Source of the DNA: JACKBJ01 sp964549495
Lineage (GTDB): Bacteria; Chloroflexota; Anaerolineae; Epilineales; Epilineaceae
Reading direction: 5' to 3'
DNA: 33,447 nt
NCBI GenBank assembly: GCA_964549495.1
Contig: CAZJWJ010000058.1
Span: 1 to 33,447 of the forward strand
Shown here: positions 16,931-22,593 of the stretch, in pieces
Layout: each line of letters starts with the position of its first letter
Numbering within the stretch: the first letter of the stretch is position 1
Notes under the pieces: generated by a model
Told to the model about the DNA's origin: nothing
Databases searched by the model: none
Seen by the model: only the letters and a program-made list of their open reading frames with translations
Translations under genes and position numbers: made by a program

Positions 16931-17254
16931 CTAACCGGCGAAGAGCATCCAGTAGGCCAGGACGCAGAGCAGGGTACCGATGATGCACAGGAAGGCTCCG
17001 ACGCCCATGGCGGTCCGCACCAGCTGGTTGACCGCATCGACCAGGCGCGCCGAGGCGTCGATCAGGGGGACGGCGCCGATCTCGCTCATGGCCCGGGCGT
17101 GCAGGCGCCCGGACTGGGCCGAGATGCCCTTGAGGGTCTGCTGGTACTCGCGGGCCATCAGGGTCCAGATGCCCGCGGCGCAGGTCAAGAGGCCCAGCGC
17201 GAAGAGCGCGATGGCCATGGCGTAGCGGATCAACAGGGCGACGTCGGGTGTCAT
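16931..17254 (-). CDS. Small two-helix membrane protein, first gene of the sigma54 operon
   Basis: One hundred and seven residues. The start at 17254 (MTPDVALLIRYAMAIALF) is selected by GAGGGAAG about 7 nt upstream; a longer reading frame to 17350 would run through the sigma54 promoter's transcription start. Helix one spans about residues 9-32 (ALLIRYAMAIALFALGLLTC). Helix two spans about 84-105 (GVGAFLCIIGTLLCVLAYWM). Between them is an amphipathic, possibly coiled-coil segment (REYQQTLKGISAQSGRLHAR). No family is recognised. Position suggests a membrane anchor or small membrane effector for the STAND-peptidase-FtsZ-like products. Confidence 0.75.
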   Translation of the reverse strand: MTPDVALLIRYAMAIALFALGLLTCAAGIWTLMAREYQQTLKGISAQSGRLHARAMSEIGAVPLIDASARLVDAVNQLVRTAMGVGAFLCIIGTLLCVLAYWMLFAG

Positions 17255-17356
17255 GGGCTCTTCCCTCGCTCGTCTGTGGATATCGGCCTGGCGGCCGGCT
17301 GCCCCGGTGTGGGCCGGGGCGCTGGGCACCGGATATCGATGCCTCGCCACCCGGAG

Positions 17357-17372
17357 TGCAAGGACCGTGCCA
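17357..17372 (-). promoter_or_regulatory. Sigma54 (-24/-12) promoter
   Basis: The minus strand reads TGGCACGGTCCTTGCA, matching every specified base of the RpoN consensus TGGCACG-N4-TTGCW. The GG is at 17371-17370 and the GC at 17359-17358. The start site would be near 17346, with a 92-nt leader before the membrane-protein ATG. The NtrC-type activator needed for such a promoter is encoded immediately upstream on the same strand. Confidence 0.88.
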
Positions 17373-17392
17373 GGCCTCGATCCCCGTCAAAT

Positions 17393-17407
17393 GGGCCCTT
17401 TAGGCCC
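17393..17407. promoter_or_regulatory. Inverted repeat upstream of the sigma54 promoter
   Basis: GGGCC-CTTTA-GGCCC is a perfect 5-bp inverted repeat, centred about 54 bp upstream of the predicted start site. It could be a protein site or the end-of-transcript hairpin of the regulator gene. Nothing decides between these. Confidence 0.25.
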
Positions 17408-17447
17408 CGGTCGGCCCCACGATCCGGGGGGCATTCCGCGCCGGCGG

Positions 17448-17459
17448 GGGGAATTCCCC
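17448..17459. promoter_or_regulatory. Candidate activator (enhancer) site, perfect palindrome
   Basis: GGGGAATTCCCC is a perfect 12-bp palindrome centred about 108 bp upstream of the predicted sigma54 start. That is where enhancer sites for NtrC-type activators usually lie. A related sequence, GGGGATTATCCC (9 of 12 identical), sits upstream of the kinase gene at 20667-20678. Confidence 0.42.
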
Positions 17460-17486
17460 AGCCGCGAAGGGCAGCGGCCTTGCCGG

Positions 17487-17511
17487 TCTCGACCACCCCG
17501 ATCTCGACCAC
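17487..17511. repeat. 10-bp direct repeat next to the activator gene's stop codon
   Basis: TCTCGACCAC occurs at 17487-17496 and again at 17502-17511, a 15-bp period, about 150 bp upstream of the sigma54 start. It may be a second upstream binding element or chance. Confidence 0.3.
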
Positions 17512-17512
17512 C

Positions 17513-18952
17513 TCAGGCGATCTCGATGGCGTACTTCTCGACGCGGTAGCGCAATTCGTCCCGGGTCAGCCCCAGCAGCCGGGCCGCGCCGGTCTGGTTG
17601 CCGCCGGTGCGCTCGAGGGCCTGAGCGATCAGCCCCTGCTCCCAGCGGGCGATCACGGCCTTCATGTCCATGCCTTCGGTGGGGATGCTGGGCGCGGGCA
17701 GGATGGCATCGGCCACGGCCCGCTCGGTCATGGCCGGCATCGAGCCGCCGTCGCCATTGGCCTCCGGCAGGGTGGCCGCGCGCACCACGCTGGGCAGGTG
17801 GCTCAGCTCGATGCGCTCCTCGGCGCCGGCAAAGATCACCGCCCGCTCGATGGTGTTGCGCAGTTCGCGGATGTTGCCCGGCCAGCGGTAGCGGCAGAGC
17901 GCCCAGAGCGCCGCCTCGCTGACACCCTCCACCCGCGTGCCGGTCTTCTCGCGGAACTCGGAGACGAACTTGTCGACGAAGTAGGGGATGTCCACGCCGC
18001 GCTCGCGCAAGGGCGGAAGTTCGAAGTTCATCACGCAGAGCCGGTAGAAGAGGTCGTTGCGAAAGTCGCCCTGGTCGACGGCCTCGATCATGTTCTGGTT
18101 GGTGGCCGCCACGACGCGCACGTCGACCGAGATCTCGTTCTGGCCGCCGACGCGCCGGAAGCGGAACTCCTGCAAGGCGCGCAGCAGCTTGGCCTGCAGG
18201 TCCTTGGGCATGCAGGTCACCTCGTCGAGGAAGAGGGTGCCTCGATGGGCCTGCTCGAGCAGGCCGCGGCGCTGCCCGGTGGCGCCGGTGAAGGCGCCCT
18301 TCTCGTGCCCGAAGAACTCGCTCTCGAGCAGGTGCTCGGGGATGGCCGCGCAGTTGACCGGCACGAAGGGCCCCTGGGCGCGATCGGAGCGCTCGTGCAG
18401 GGCGCGGGCGACCACCTCCTTTCCCGTGCCGCTCTCGCCCTGGATCAGGATGCCGGCATCGGTCGGCGCGAAGCGGTTGACCAGGCTCTCCAGGGATTTC
18501 ATGCGGGTGGTCTCGCCCACGTCCCAGCCGCAGCGGTCGCGCTCCCTCGCGTCGCGCAAGAGAGCGATGGAGCGCCGCGCGGTGCAGAGCTCGACGGCGC
18601 GGCCGGCCAGGCGGGTCAGGTGGTTGGGCCCGATGGGCTTGACCACGTAGTCATAGGCACCGCGTCGCATCAGCTCGACCGCCGAGCTGGCCGTGTCGGT
18701 GGCGCTGACGATGACCACCGGCACCTCGGGCGCCACCTGCTGCAGATGGTCCAACAGCTCGCGGCCGTCGCCGCCGGCCAGGCCCAGATCGAGGAAGGCG
18801 GCATCGACCGTTCCGGTCTCGATGCTCAGCTTGCCGTCGGGCACGTTGGAAACGGCCACCACTTCGTAGCCGGATTCCTGCAGGGCACGGCTCATCCAGT
18901 CGCGCGTCAGGTCCTTGTCCTCGGCCACGAAGATCGTATGGCTGGTGCTCAT
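17513..18952 (-). CDS. NtrC-family sigma54-dependent response regulator
   Basis: A 479-residue transcription activator. The receiver domain has the acidic pocket E11/D12, phosphoacceptor D55 in AAFLDLG, S83 and K105. The AAA+ domain has Walker A GESGTGKE (172-179), the sigma54-contacting loop GAFTGA (219-224) and Walker B GTLFLDE (to 244). RYRWPGNIRELRNTIERAV follows. The C-terminal Fis-type helix-turn-helix reads GGNQTGAARLLGLTRDELRY. Every functional element is intact. AGGAG lies 8 nt before the ATG. The kinase gene is 133 nt upstream on the same strand, and a consensus sigma54 promoter lies 140 bp downstream of its stop, so the downstream operon is its obvious target. No clear promoter was found in the 18953-19085 gap. 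Confidence 0.93.
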   Translation of the reverse strand: MSTSHTIFVAEDKDLTRDWMSRALQESGYEVVAVSNVPDGKLSIETGTVDAAFLDLGLAGGDGRELLDHLQQVAPEVPVVIVSATDTASSAVELMRRGAYDYVVKPIGPNHLTRLAGRAVELCTARRSIALLRDARERDRCGWDVGETTRMKSLESLVNRFAPTDAGILIQGESGTGKEVVARALHERSDRAQGPFVPVNCAAIPEHLLESEFFGHEKGAFTGATGQRRGLLEQAHRGTLFLDEVTCMPKDLQAKLLRALQEFRFRRVGGQNEISVDVRVVAATNQNMIEAVDQGDFRNDLFYRLCVMNFELPPLRERGVDIPYFVDKFVSEFREKTGTRVEGVSEAALWALCRYRWPGNIRELRNTIERAVIFAGAEERIELSHLPSVVRAATLPEANGDGGSMPAMTERAVADAILPAPSIPTEGMDMKAVIARWEQGLIAQALERTGGNQTGAARLLGLTRDELRYRVEKYAIEIA

Positions 18953-19085
18953 GGGCGTCGCTCCTATTGGGTGCTACGTATATCGGGTACGGTCGAGGCC
19001 GGCGTGAAATCGGCCCTGCATCGGATGGCCGGCGCGCGGGATCGCTTCGGCTCGGATCGCGCGAGCGCCGACCTCCGAACGGTGC

Positions 19086-20516
19086 TCAGCGGCTCGTCGC
19101 GTCGAAGAGGGGCAGCCAGACGTGGAAGGTGGTGCCTTCGCCTTCCTGGCTATCGAAGTGGATCTGGCCCTCGTGATCCAGGACCACGCGCTTGGTGATG
19201 GCCAGGCCCAGGCCGGTGCCATCGTGCTTGTCGGTCACGAAGGGCTCGAAGACGTGCTCCTTGGTCTCCTCCTTGATGCCGACACCGCTGTCCGCGACCG
19301 TGATACAGACGCCGGGGCGGCCGCGGGACTCCGGTCGGCTGCGGATGCGCAGCTGGCCTCCGCGCGGCGTGGCGTCCAGGGCGTTCTCGACCAGGTTGCC
19401 GATCACCCGCTCGAGGCTGGCCAGGTCGGCCAGCACCTGGCAGCCCGACTGCAGATCACTCTGGATCTCGATGTGGCTGGCCGCCGCCCGCTTGCGGTGG
19501 CGCCCCATGGCCTCCATGACCACGGTGTCGACATCCAGCTGTACCCGCATGAGATCGCCGGGGCGCGAGACCGAGAGCACGTCCTCGGTGATGCGGCTGG
19601 CCCGCTCGCTCTCCTCGAGGGCCTGGGCGACGATGGTCTGGAGCGGGCTGTCCTGCGGGAGGTCGCTGGCCAGGCTGCGCAGGCCGCAGAAGACGGCCGC
19701 GATGGAGTCGCGGACGTCGTGCGCGACCGCCGAGGCCAGCTGCGCCCGGAAGCGCAGGTTCTCGGACTCGGCGGAGCTGGGTCGGGAAGCGGTGAGGATG
19801 GCATGGCCGGACCCGGCCGCGCTGCCGGCCAACCAGTCCATGGCCATCCCCGCCCCGCCATCCGGCGGCTCGGCCAGCACCGATTGCGGCCGGCCGTTGG
19901 CGCGGGCCTCGGCCAGGGCCGCCGCGGCCTGCGGCGAGAAGCGGAAGAGCCGATCGAGCGATTGGCCGAGAAGCAGGTCGGCCGGCCGGCCCAAGAGCCG
20001 CTCGGCAGCCGAGGTGAGGGCCTCGACCCGGGCCTCCGCATCGAGCCGCAAGGCCGCCACGCCGGCCACCTCCAGGGCCTCGATCACCACCGCCTCCGGA
20101 TGCCTGGACGGCCGGGCGTCCTCGGCGGCCTGGGCAGCTCCGTTCAGATCCGGTTCCCGGGATGCCGGATCCGGTCCCGGAAGGCGCTCGAGTCGCAGCT
20201 CGATCGACTCGCTCGGCAGATGGCAGTAGCGGGCGGTGATCTCGACCCAGATGGGCTTCCGGTCGCGCCGGACGGCGACCGCGGCCAGCCGGTCCTCGCC
20301 CAAGAGGACGACATCGTCCAGCCGGCGCGCGATCGCCCGGCCCTCGGCAGGCTGCCAGAGCTCGGCGACGGGGCGCCCGAGGATCTCCTCCGGCGGGCCG
20401 AGCAGCCCGCCTTCGAGGTCGGCGATGCATCCGCTGCGCAAATCGATGCGGATGCGGCTGGCCGCCTCACCCGATGTCGAGGGGCCAGTGCTTGGGGACA
20501 GACCAGGGCTTGGCAT
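19086..20516 (-). CDS. Soluble PAS-domain sensor histidine kinase
   Basis: A 476-residue kinase. Two PAS-like regions come first (for example ALRLDAEARVEALTSAAERL and LLGQSLDRLFRFSP). The H-box is AVAHDVRDSIAAVFCGLRSL with His266 as phosphoacceptor. The N-box is NLVENALDATPRGG, G1 is DSGVGI, the F-box FEPFVTDK and G2 GTGLGLAI. All are intact, typical of NtrB-type kinases. There is no transmembrane helix, so the signal is cytoplasmic. The start at 20516 (MPSPGLSPSTG) has AGGAGG 12 nt upstream, slightly long. An alternative ATG at 20561 adds 15 residues without a better RBS. It is the cognate partner of the downstream NtrC-type regulator by position. Its last residues end 133 nt before the regulator start. 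Confidence 0.9.
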   Translation of the reverse strand: MPSPGLSPSTGPSTSGEAASRIRIDLRSGCIADLEGGLLGPPEEILGRPVAELWQPAEGRAIARRLDDVVLLGEDRLAAVAVRRDRKPIWVEITARYCHLPSESIELRLERLPGPDPASREPDLNGAAQAAEDARPSRHPEAVVIEALEVAGVAALRLDAEARVEALTSAAERLLGRPADLLLGQSLDRLFRFSPQAAAALAEARANGRPQSVLAEPPDGGAGMAMDWLAGSAAGSGHAILTASRPSSAESENLRFRAQLASAVAHDVRDSIAAVFCGLRSLASDLPQDSPLQTIVAQALEESERASRITEDVLSVSRPGDLMRVQLDVDTVVMEAMGRHRKRAAASHIEIQSDLQSGCQVLADLASLERVIGNLVENALDATPRGGQLRIRSRPESRGRPGVCITVADSGVGIKEETKEHVFEPFVTDKHDGTGLGLAITKRVVLDHEGQIHFDSQEGEGTTFHVWLPLFDATSR

Positions 20517-20666
20517 GGTGGGGGTAGCCTCCTGGTGACAGCGATATCCGGTTGCGCGCATCCGGACGATGCGCGGGTGCGGCCTTGCCGAGCCCGAGGG
20601 CTGGGTCGGTCCCTCGAGCGGACCTGGGTCGAGTAGGATTCCCCGATCCAGGATCGTCGTCGATTT

Positions 20667-20678
20667 GGGGATTATCCC
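20667..20678. promoter_or_regulatory. Palindrome overlapping a second -10 for the kinase gene
   Basis: GGGAT-T-ATCCC (20668-20678) is a perfect 5-bp inverted repeat. The minus strand across it reads GATAAT (20676-20671), a 5-of-6 match to TATAAT with only a weak TTCGCG at the -35 position. It resembles the palindrome upstream of the sigma54 promoter and could be a site for autoregulation. Confidence 0.33.
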
Positions 20679-20799
20679 TCATCTCGACGGGATCGCGAAA
20701 GGCGATGATGCCCGGGAGGATTGCCTTGGGACGGGGCGAGGTCGATCCCGATCATCGGCCTCCGCCCGGGCTTCGAATGCACGGCCCGCCTGCCATTCC

Positions 20800-20814
20800 G
20801 GAGGGATATCCTCC
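20800..20814. promoter_or_regulatory. Inverted repeat in the kinase leader
   Basis: GGAGG-GATAT-CCTCC is a perfect 5-bp inverted repeat within the long untranslated region expected from the promoter at 20863-20891. In the minus-strand transcript it could form a small hairpin presenting a GGAGG sequence. Role unknown. Confidence 0.25.
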
Positions 20815-20862
20815 TCGGCCGCCAGACCGTGACCCCGACCGCTCGTGCGGAAGTTGCGCGCG

Positions 20863-20891
20863 AGTATAACACAGTGCCCCGCACTTGTCAC
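20863..20891 (-). promoter_or_regulatory. Strong housekeeping promoter for the kinase-regulator genes
   Basis: On the minus strand GTGACA (20891-20886, 5 of 6 to TTGACA) is followed by a 17-bp spacer and TATACT (20868-20863, 5 of 6). TGT immediately precedes it, making an extended -10. The predicted start near 20856 leaves a leader of about 340 nt before the kinase ATG at 20516. I found no convincing small gene in that leader. Confidence 0.66.
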
Positions 20892-20945
20892 CAGCACCCA
20901 CGAGAGCACATGTAAGCCATATGCTTGCGCACGTTTTCGCACGGA

Positions 20946-20974
20946 TTCCGGCGCGCGCCGGCGCATGCTATCGT
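20946..20974 (+). promoter_or_regulatory. Leaderless-type promoter with palindrome in the spacer
   Basis: The extended -10 TGCTATCGT (20966-20974) ends exactly 7 nt before the ATG at 20982, and no RBS is present. TTCCGG (20946-20951) is a weak -35 at 17 bp. The spacer contains a perfect 14-bp palindrome, CCGGCGCGCGCCGG (20948-20961), a likely repressor site given its position. Confidence 0.5.
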
Positions 20975-20981
20975 TGGCTGC

Positions 20982-21734
20982 ATGCCCAGCGTCCTGATCT
21001 CCCTCGGCAGCACGGGCTCGGAGGCCGACCTCGCCGAGCGCAGCCTTCCCGCCCTGGACGAGGGCGGCCTGTCGACCATCGTCCTCGGCAGCGCTTCGCC
21101 GGAGATGCTCGAAGAACTGGGCGCGGCCCGGCTTCCCCTCGACGAACGAGCGCCCGCAGACGGCCCGCTGGTCGATGATTTGACGCGCGCCCTGGCCGCC
21201 GGCGGCGGCCACCCCGCCGAATCCTTCCTGATCTGTGACAGCCTGGAGAGCTGCCTGCAAGGCGACAGCCTGGGCATGCGCACGGTGCTGGTGCTGGGCG
21301 AGCGATCCTTGGACGAGGCCGTCGGGCCCGGCGAGCCGGCCAACAAGACCGCCGCGGTCGCGGTGACCCTGGAGGAAGCCCTGCGCTACGTCGACGAGGA
21401 GCATCGGCAGGCGCGATCGCTGGGCGCCTTCCCCTACGGTCCGGCGCATGCCGCCGAAGAGCGCGCACCGGTGGCCATGCCCAGCGGCGGCGATCTGGCC
21501 AAGATCTTCGGCTTGATCGTGGTCGCCGGCCTGGCCGTGGCGCTGGGCATCGCCTACCTCCTGCAAGAGGTCTACCAGTCGATGCAGTTCCCGCGCATCT
21601 TCTACTACCTGACCCTGCAGTTCATCCCCCAGACGGTACGCGGCTTGATGTTCCTGCTCATCGGCACCGGCGCCGGCCTGCTGCTTCCCCGGCTCTTGTC
21701 CGGCTTCATCCGGCCGCGCCGCTCCTATCGCTGA
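20982..21734 (+). CDS. Membrane protein with degenerate HAD-like N-terminal domain
   Basis: Two hundred and fifty residues. The N-terminal part resembles the HAD phosphatase fold. FLICDSLESCLQGDSLGMRT, followed by VLVLG, looks like the HAD motif IV strand-loop-helix. At the N-terminus LISLGSTGS occupies the place of the DxDGT nucleophile motif but lacks its aspartates, so catalysis is not expected. Two hydrophobic helices follow (IFGLIVVAGLAVALGIAYLL and GLMFLLIGTGAGLLLPRLL), ending in a basic tail. The ATG at 20982 is preferred over one at 20925 because of the leaderless promoter geometry and because the conserved fold begins there. The next gene starts 13 nt downstream. The HAD relation is moderate; it could be another Rossmann-like fold. 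Confidence 0.66.
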   Translation: MPSVLISLGSTGSEADLAERSLPALDEGGLSTIVLGSASPEMLEELGAARLPLDERAPADGPLVDDLTRALAAGGGHPAESFLICDSLESCLQGDSLGMRTVLVLGERSLDEAVGPGEPANKTAAVAVTLEEALRYVDEEHRQARSLGAFPYGPAHAAEERAPVAMPSGGDLAKIFGLIVVAGLAVALGIAYLLQEVYQSMQFPRIFYYLTLQFIPQTVRGLMFLLIGTGAGLLLPRLLSGFIRPRRSYR

Positions 21735-21747
21735 GCCGGGGCCGGCC

Positions 21748-22308
21748 ATGGCCTCCGATCGCCGCGCGGCCGGCGAGAAAGGTCTCGACTGGGACATCCA
21801 GGCCGAGGCCCCTCCGCGAGAGCTGCTCGAGCCGACCGAAGAACCCGCCGAGGCACCGCGGGGCGCTCGCGCCGGCCTCGCTCGCTTCTGGCTGGGCTAC
21901 GTCCTGGTGCTGCTCGTCGGTGCCCTGCTGGGCTTTCTGATCGGCCGCGGCACGGAGGCTCGCGCGGCGGTAGCCGAGGGCATCGACGCAGCGCTGCGGC
22001 TCGAGGAGCTGGCCTTCCGCCGCGGTGACGCCGAGCTGTACGCGGCGACGCTCGACGGCGATGCCCCCCCGGGCTGGCTGGCCGATCGTATGGCCACCTT
22101 CCGCGGCCGGCCCGAGATCGATCTCGGCCGGGCCCAGCGCATCGAACGGCTGGCGACCGATCGGGTCCGCGTGACCCTGGAGGACTCCGAGGACGGCCTG
22201 CCGCCGGACATCGAGCGGCTGCGGGAGTACCGACTCAGCGACGGGCGCTGGCTGCGGAGCCCGGCCGCGGACGGCGACCTGGAGTCGGACGCTGCCCGCG
22301 ATCGCTGA
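21748..22308 (+). CDS. Single-pass membrane protein of unknown function
   Basis: One hundred and eighty-six residues. A charged cytoplasmic N-terminus (about 45 residues) is followed by one membrane helix (FWLGYVLVLLVGALLGFLIG). The extracytoplasmic domain (EELAFRRGDAELYAATLDGD ... YRLSDGRWLRSP) looks like a small NTF2-like or lumazine-type alpha+beta unit. The gene starts 13 nt after the preceding stop, so the two are probably one transcript. The RBS is weak (CGGGG). No family is recognised. Confidence 0.7.
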   Translation: MASDRRAAGEKGLDWDIQAEAPPRELLEPTEEPAEAPRGARAGLARFWLGYVLVLLVGALLGFLIGRGTEARAAVAEGIDAALRLEELAFRRGDAELYAATLDGDAPPGWLADRMATFRGRPEIDLGRAQRIERLATDRVRVTLEDSEDGLPPDIERLREYRLSDGRWLRSPAADGDLESDAARDR

Positions 22309-22340
22309 CAGGCCCCGAGCCCGGATCTTTCGGATCGCGT

Positions 22341-22383
22341 AAGGAGACCGGGCACGAGCCGCTCCTTGAACCCTGCGGTCTCC
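22341..22383 (+). other. Two mutually exclusive hairpins after the membrane-protein pair
   Basis: GGAGACCG (22343-22350) pairs perfectly with CGGTCTCC (22376-22383). AAGGAG (22341-22346) pairs with CTCCTT (22362-22367). Both share GGAG, so only one can form. There is no T-tract. Possible 3' structure or attenuator-like element. Confidence 0.3.
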
Positions 22384-22467
22384 GTCGGAAGGCCTCGTTC
22401 GGCGATGCCCGGCGGACCGGAGATCGCCGGATCGGAGATCGAATCCGCTTCTACGAAAGGATGGGGG

Positions 22468-22505
22468 TTCCGCTCTCGTCCGGATCGGTTATGATCGGTT
22501 ATCAT
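22468..22505 (+). promoter_or_regulatory. Promoter region with tandem repeat for the CxxCH propeller gene
   Basis: The decamer GATCGGTTAT is repeated perfectly in tandem at 22483-22502, one helical turn apart. This creates -10-like hexamers TATGAT (22490-22495) and TATCAT (22500-22505). ATGAT-CGGTT-ATCAT (22491-22505) is also an inverted repeat. TTCCGC (22468-22473) is a weak -35 for the first hexamer, with a 16-bp spacer. The leader would be about 90 nt. Confidence 0.42.
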
Positions 22506-22593
22506 TGAACGGTAAGCCTTGTCGACCCATCGCTCGCCAAGCTCTCCCCATTGACAAGCCTGCCCCATTGATACGAGATTCAAGGAGTATCGC

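Noticed and set aside
12548..17504. Repeated-looking DNA through the TPR gene considered as a recombinational repeat
   Set aside because: The likeness is at protein level (34-residue TPR period); I saw no long identical DNA copies.
18953..19085. Possible promoter in the kinase-regulator gap (TTTCAC ... GATATA)
   Set aside because: The spacer is about 19 bp and both hexamers are poor; the regulator is more simply read from the kinase transcript.
12548..19198. A 2216-codon open frame on the plus strand, opposite the STAND-TPR gene, its regulator and intergenic sequence
   Set aside because: It runs antisense across several well-supported genes and the sigma54 promoter, has an Ala/Gly/Gln/Arg-rich composition and no recognisable domain. 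It is a by-product of high GC third positions.
20672..20884. A 70-codon minus-strand frame in the kinase leader
   Set aside because: It has no RBS, is Arg-rich, and overlaps the predicted -10 of the promoter at 20863-20891.
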